From Candidatus Gastranaerophilales bacterium (GTDB lineage Bacteria > Cyanobacteriota > Vampirovibrionia > Gastranaerophilales > Gastranaerophilaceae): a stretch of 64,000 nt of DNA. A program made the translations under genes and the position numbers. Every line of letters begins with the position of its first letter. Positions within the stretch are counted from its first letter, which is position 1. The DNA is taken from the NCBI GenBank assembly GCA_944324865.1, contig CALUXW010000006.1:1-64000 (forward strand), given 5' to 3'. This document shows, one piece after another, positions 60,717 to 64,000 of this stretch. The notes under the pieces were generated by a model. The model searched no databases. It was not told the DNA's origin and saw nothing but the letters and a program-made list of their open reading frames with translations.

Positions 60717-61323
60717 TTATATTAAAGGAATTTTAATATCAAAAAATCACCCCTATGCTGTCATTGAAAACAACGGCATAGGATACTCAATACTTTGTAA
60801 CACAAGGACTCTAAGTATTTTAGGTGATTTAAATTCAGAAATTAAAATTTACACAAAATTAATTCATAAAGAAGACTCTATGATGCTTTGCGGTTTTTGT
60901 CACAGAGAAGACAGAACAATTTTTGATATTTTAACCTCAGTTTCAGGGATTGGAACAAAAGTAGCCCTTTGCCTTTTAGATGAATTTTCTGGATCTGAAC
61001 TTATTGGGGCAGTTATTGACGAAGACTACAAACTAATCTCACGCACAAAAGGTGTCGGCGCAAAAATGGCTCAAAAAATAATTTTAGAACTCAAAGATAA
61101 ATTAACAAACTTAAATGTAACCTCCGAAGTTACCGCAGGTAAGATTAATACTTACAACATATCAAAAAATACAATTCTTGAAGTACAAACAGTGTTACAA
61201 TCACTGGGATACAACCAGAACGAATACCAAAATGCTCTTGAAATAAGCGCAAAAAAAACTCAAAAGGATGACCCCCAAGAAATACTGAGACAAACACTAC
61301 AAATGTTATCAAACGAAATATAA
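60709..61323 (+). CDS. ruvA: Holliday junction branch migration protein RuvA
   Basis: 204 aa binding four-way junctions as a tetramer with RuvB. The start is GTG 60709 (MFDYIKGILI), inside the end of bioB, with GGGGA upstream; the frame is open to TTG 60685. NGIGYSI, the two helix-hairpin-helix motifs (SVSGIGTKVAL; TKGVGAKMAQKIILEL) and the C-terminal RuvB-contact domain are present. Confidence 0.95.
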   Translation: MFDYIKGILISKNHPYAVIENNGIGYSILCNTRTLSILGDLNSEIKIYTKLIHKEDSMMLCGFCHREDRTIFDILTSVSGIGTKVALCLLDEFSGSELIGAVIDEDYKLISRTKGVGAKMAQKIILELKDKLTNLNVTSEVTAGKINTYNISKNTILEVQTVLQSLGYNQNEYQNALEISAKKTQKDDPQEILRQTLQMLSNEI

Positions 61324-61333
61324 GGATAGAATT

Positions 61334-62767
61334 ATGGCAGAAAAAAAACTTAAAGTGCTCTTTGCAAGTGCAGAAGTTGCACCCTTTTCAAAAGTTGGCG
61401 GACTTGCCGATGTTGTAGGAGAATTACCTCCCTATCTTGAAAAAGAAAACTGCGAAGTAGCGATTTTCACCCCGCTGTATGGCTCAATCAATCAAGAGAA
61501 ATGGAACATAAAAGAACTTGAAAATTCTGAATTGCAAATCGATATGGGTCATACTCGACATGTCTTTAAACTTAAAATGTGCAAACTGCCAAAATCAAAA
61601 AATGTAAACGTATTTTTTATCGATAACCCAAAATATTTCTCTTGCTTTAATGTTGTCTACCCACAATGGGTAGATGAAATGTACGAACAGCAACGTTATG
61701 TTGCTTTTTCGCTTGCTGTTTTAGAATATGCAAAAATGTTAAATTTCCGCCCTGACATAATTCATGCAAATGACTGGCACACAGCAATGATTCCTGTCTA
61801 TATAAAACATAATTATAAATTTGATGAATTCTACTCCAATACAAAAACTGTTTTTGCAATACATAACCTTGCATATCAAGGCTCATGCGATAAATCCATA
61901 ATTGATTTTGCAAATATGCGTTGGGATTGTGTATACAACGATCAATGTCTTGAACACTACGGACGTGTCAACTGGGTAAAAGGCGCTATTTACTGTTGTG
62001 ATAAAATAGTTACAGTTTCCCCTCGCTACGCACAGGAAATTTTAGGTGGCGAATTTGGCGAAGGTATGGACTATACACTAAGAGGTCAAACATACAAACT
62101 TTGCGGAATTTTAAATGGAACAGACTACGATAAAAAAGACTTTGACCCAAAACTAAAGCCTGACTTTAAGACACAAGTACAAAAAATGTTTGGTTTACCA
62201 CAAAACCCACACAGACCTCTTATTGCAATGATTTCAAGACTTGTATATCAAAAAGGTCTTTCCCTTATTGACTTTGCAAAATTTGACTTAATGAATCAAC
62301 CTGCTGACTTTGTATTTTTAGGAACAGGAGAACACGGCTTTGAAAATATGTTAATCTGGGTTTCAAATAACTCGCCCAATATGCGTGCTTGGGTTGATTT
62401 TAAACCCGAATTATCCGAAACAATTTACAAAGGTGCAGACATGTTTTTAATGCCTTCACTTTTTGAACCCTGTGGAATTTCACAAATGATAGCAATGAAA
62501 TATGGCACCCCTCCTATCGTGAGAGCAGTCGGCGGCTTGGATGATACCGTTATTTCTTATCCTAACCAATATGCTAACGGTTTTAAATTCTTGACCTATG
62601 ATGCCCGTTCAATGGTGGATGAAATTAAAAAAGCTATATGGACATACATCGACAGACGCGACGAATTTAATAAAATTATTCACAATGCAATAAAATCAAA
62701 ATTCACATGGCAAGAAAGTGCACTAAAATATAAGCTACTCTACCTCGATGCCCTTGGCAGAAAATAG
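61334..62767 (+). CDS. glgA: Glycogen/starch synthase GlgA (GT5)
   Basis: 477-aa glucosyltransferase using ADP- or UDP-glucose. The N-terminal FASAEVAPFSKVGGLADV (KVGGL loop, 20-24), HANDWHTA, and the C-terminal PSLFEPCGISQMIAMKYGT glutamate-containing nucleotide-sugar motif are intact. AAGGA Shine-Dalgarno. Follows ruvA by ten bases. Works with malQ in polyglucan metabolism. Confidence 0.96.
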   Translation: MAEKKLKVLFASAEVAPFSKVGGLADVVGELPPYLEKENCEVAIFTPLYGSINQEKWNIKELENSELQIDMGHTRHVFKLKMCKLPKSKNVNVFFIDNPKYFSCFNVVYPQWVDEMYEQQRYVAFSLAVLEYAKMLNFRPDIIHANDWHTAMIPVYIKHNYKFDEFYSNTKTVFAIHNLAYQGSCDKSIIDFANMRWDCVYNDQCLEHYGRVNWVKGAIYCCDKIVTVSPRYAQEILGGEFGEGMDYTLRGQTYKLCGILNGTDYDKKDFDPKLKPDFKTQVQKMFGLPQNPHRPLIAMISRLVYQKGLSLIDFAKFDLMNQPADFVFLGTGEHGFENMLIWVSNNSPNMRAWVDFKPELSETIYKGADMFLMPSLFEPCGISQMIAMKYGTPPIVRAVGGLDDTVISYPNQYANGFKFLTYDARSMVDEIKKAIWTYIDRRDEFNKIIHNAIKSKFTWQESALKYKLLYLDALGRK

Positions 62768-62795
62768 TTCAAAAGTCTAAATAACAATTGCTCTT

Positions 62796-62871
62796 TTATC
62801 GGATAACAAAAAAATTCTATTTATATAAACTAAAACATTATGTACGAATTTTTAAAAAATTTATCCGATAA
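62796..62871. promoter_or_regulatory. Pair of palindromic sites flanking the promoter of the hybrid-cluster-like gene
   Basis: TTATCGGATAA (62796-62806) and TTATCCGATAA (62861-62871, within codons 8-11) are inverse copies and each is palindromic apart from the centre, 65 bases apart centre to centre. They bracket the presumed promoter and ATG 62840, as expected for a repressor that loops or roadblocks. Confidence 0.45.
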
Positions 62872-64000
62872 GTCAAATTGCCAAAGTATGGGCATATGTT
62901 CAATTGACCCTACAGTAAGTGCTATTGAAGAACTTTTGCACTCACAAATCCGTGAAACTTGTTTTTATCTTTTAAAACTCCATGATTTAGGACAAACAAA
63001 CAGAAAGATAGAAGAAAACATTATAAAAGCTCTATCTATAATTATGGTTAACACAAGCTTTGATAAAGATGATTTCACAAATTTTTTAATACAACTTCAC
63101 CAAGACAAAATTTCCGCAAAACAAAAATATATCACAACTTGCAAACAAAACCACCAACCATGCGAACTCATAGATTCTGATTTTGATTTTTGTGAAAACA
63201 CAGAACTAAACACAATGATTAAAATTGGAGAAGTAAAACTGCAAAATAAATACAAGGGTGTCGATAATGAAAAACAAAGACTTTTAGAGTTAATCACAAT
63301 TTTTGCAAAAACAAGCTCAATCGTACTTACTCTTTTAAAAAAAGTTAAACCAGATACCGCAAATTATGATTTTGAAATAATAAGATTCTTCTCTCTTACA
63401 AATACCCTTACAACACGCTGTGAAAAACTAAAAAGACGAATTCTTGAATTCTCAAAAATAAGCTTTGAAATACAAGAACAAACTAACGAATATTATCAGG
63501 CACGATATGGCAAAAGGGAATCAGCAAAAATACTTCTAACCCCTCAGGAGGGTAAGGCAATTCTTGTAAGCGGGCCTGATTTATTTGAGCTTGAAAAAGT
63601 TCTTGAAACAATTGCCGATAGAAAAATAAACGTCTACACAAATTCTCTTATGTTTATTGCTCATACCTATCCGAAATTTAAAAAATATAAAAATCTAAAA
63701 GGGCACCTCGGCACGCAAAACCCACAAATTGACTTTGCAAATTTCCCCGGTGCGATACTTTTAACGCAAAATTTTAGTCAAAAAATTGATAATATATTAC
63801 GCGGAGTAATGTACTCAAACAAAATTATTGCACCAAGTCGTGTTTTTAAAATAAAAAACGAAAACTATGAACCACTTATCCAATCTTCCCTCAATCTTGA
63901 AGGATTTGAAAAAACAAAAGAAAGAAAATATCTTGAAATTTCACACAATTATATAAACATAGAAAACACTTTAAACGAAATTAAAAATCAAAGCGTTGTA
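62840..64000 (+). CDS. Hybrid-cluster-protein-like protein, partial, ligands missing
   Basis: Open for 387 codons to the window edge, so the C-terminus is missing. It resembles hybrid cluster protein (hydroxylamine reductase): ILVSGPDLFELEKVL, KINVYTNSLMFIAHTYPKFKKY, LKGHLGTQ and DFANFPGAILLT follow the family. But compared with Desulfovibrio HCP the N-terminal cluster keeps only C14 and C20 (C3 and C6 positions are Glu and Lys), and His244, Glu268 and Cys312 of the hybrid cluster align with Pro, Leu and Phe. It probably lost the redox cluster. No Shine-Dalgarno. Confidence 0.75.
   Translation, partial: MYEFLKNLSDKSNCQSMGICSIDPTVSAIEELLHSQIRETCFYLLKLHDLGQTNRKIEENIIKALSIIMVNTSFDKDDFTNFLIQLHQDKISAKQKYITTCKQNHQPCELIDSDFDFCENTELNTMIKIGEVKLQNKYKGVDNEKQRLLELITIFAKTSSIVLTLLKKVKPDTANYDFEIIRFFSLTNTLTTRCEKLKRRILEFSKISFEIQEQTNEYYQARYGKRESAKILLTPQEGKAILVSGPDLFELEKVLETIADRKINVYTNSLMFIAHTYPKFKKYKNLKGHLGTQNPQIDFANFPGAILLTQNFSQKIDNILRGVMYSNKIIAPSRVFKIKNENYEPLIQSSLNLEGFEKTKERKYLEISHNYINIENTLNEIKNQSVV

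Overview
The window is a low-GC (about 30% by eye), gene-dense bacterial chromosome segment using the standard code, with TGA as a stop. Gene content and style (plant/cyanobacterial-like GCS2 glutamate-cysteine ligase, FixC/FixX pair, stand-alone diguanylate cyclase, LCP protein, fermentative/anaerobic flavour, a hybrid-cluster-like protein, flhB, starch synthase plus amylomaltase) fit a non-photosynthetic relative of Cyanobacteria such as Gastranaerophilales/Melainabacteria. That assignment is an inference from gene content, not a phylogeny. There are no insertion sequences, prophage genes, CRISPR arrays, tRNAs or rRNAs that I can recognise.

Layout. 1-480 is gene-free and holds several hairpins. 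481-2090 (minus) is rsmA-ispE, divergent from gshA. 3519-7948 (plus) is an operon of sensor kinase, receiver, a degenerate PilB/GspE-like ATPase and bioD. 7945-10065 is a class A penicillin-binding protein. 10160-18573 (minus) is the S10-spc ribosomal protein operon from rpsJ to rplR, which stops unusually after rplR. 18710-21101 (plus) is crcB, a formyltransferase, an endonuclease IV homologue and secG. 21141-22833 (minus) is a U32 peptidase and a YqeG phosphatase, followed by two small unknown genes and uvrA. Between uvrA and aroE lies a candidate small RNA. 26836-34097 (minus) is one operon: fixC-fixX-unknown-TPR-dprA-topA-aroE. alaS, rsmI, cysS and purA follow. 40362-44934 (minus) is malQ with a metallophosphoesterase, an MBL hydrolase and a TPR protein. 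Then come a sigma factor, flhB, apt and prfB (with a programmed frameshift), hisS, small secreted or unknown proteins, a pdxA/four-carbon-acid kinase/ssb operon, a CHASE2-GGDEF diguanylate cyclase, an LCP protein, TPR proteins, bioB-ruvA-glgA, and a truncated hybrid-cluster-like protein at the right edge.

The main cross-window observation concerns starts. Transcription-unit first genes fall into two classes. One has a normal Shine-Dalgarno. The other (twelve genes) has no Shine-Dalgarno but a -10-like hexamer (TANAAT, once CATAAT) exactly six bases upstream of the ATG, the geometry of leaderless mRNAs. This pattern also corrects several start codons (rsmA, cysS, fixC, uvrA, bioB). The other items I would look at first are the pyrimidine-rich small RNA candidate at 26719-26800, the hybrid-cluster-like protein that lacks cluster ligands, and the structured spacers inside the ribosomal operon.
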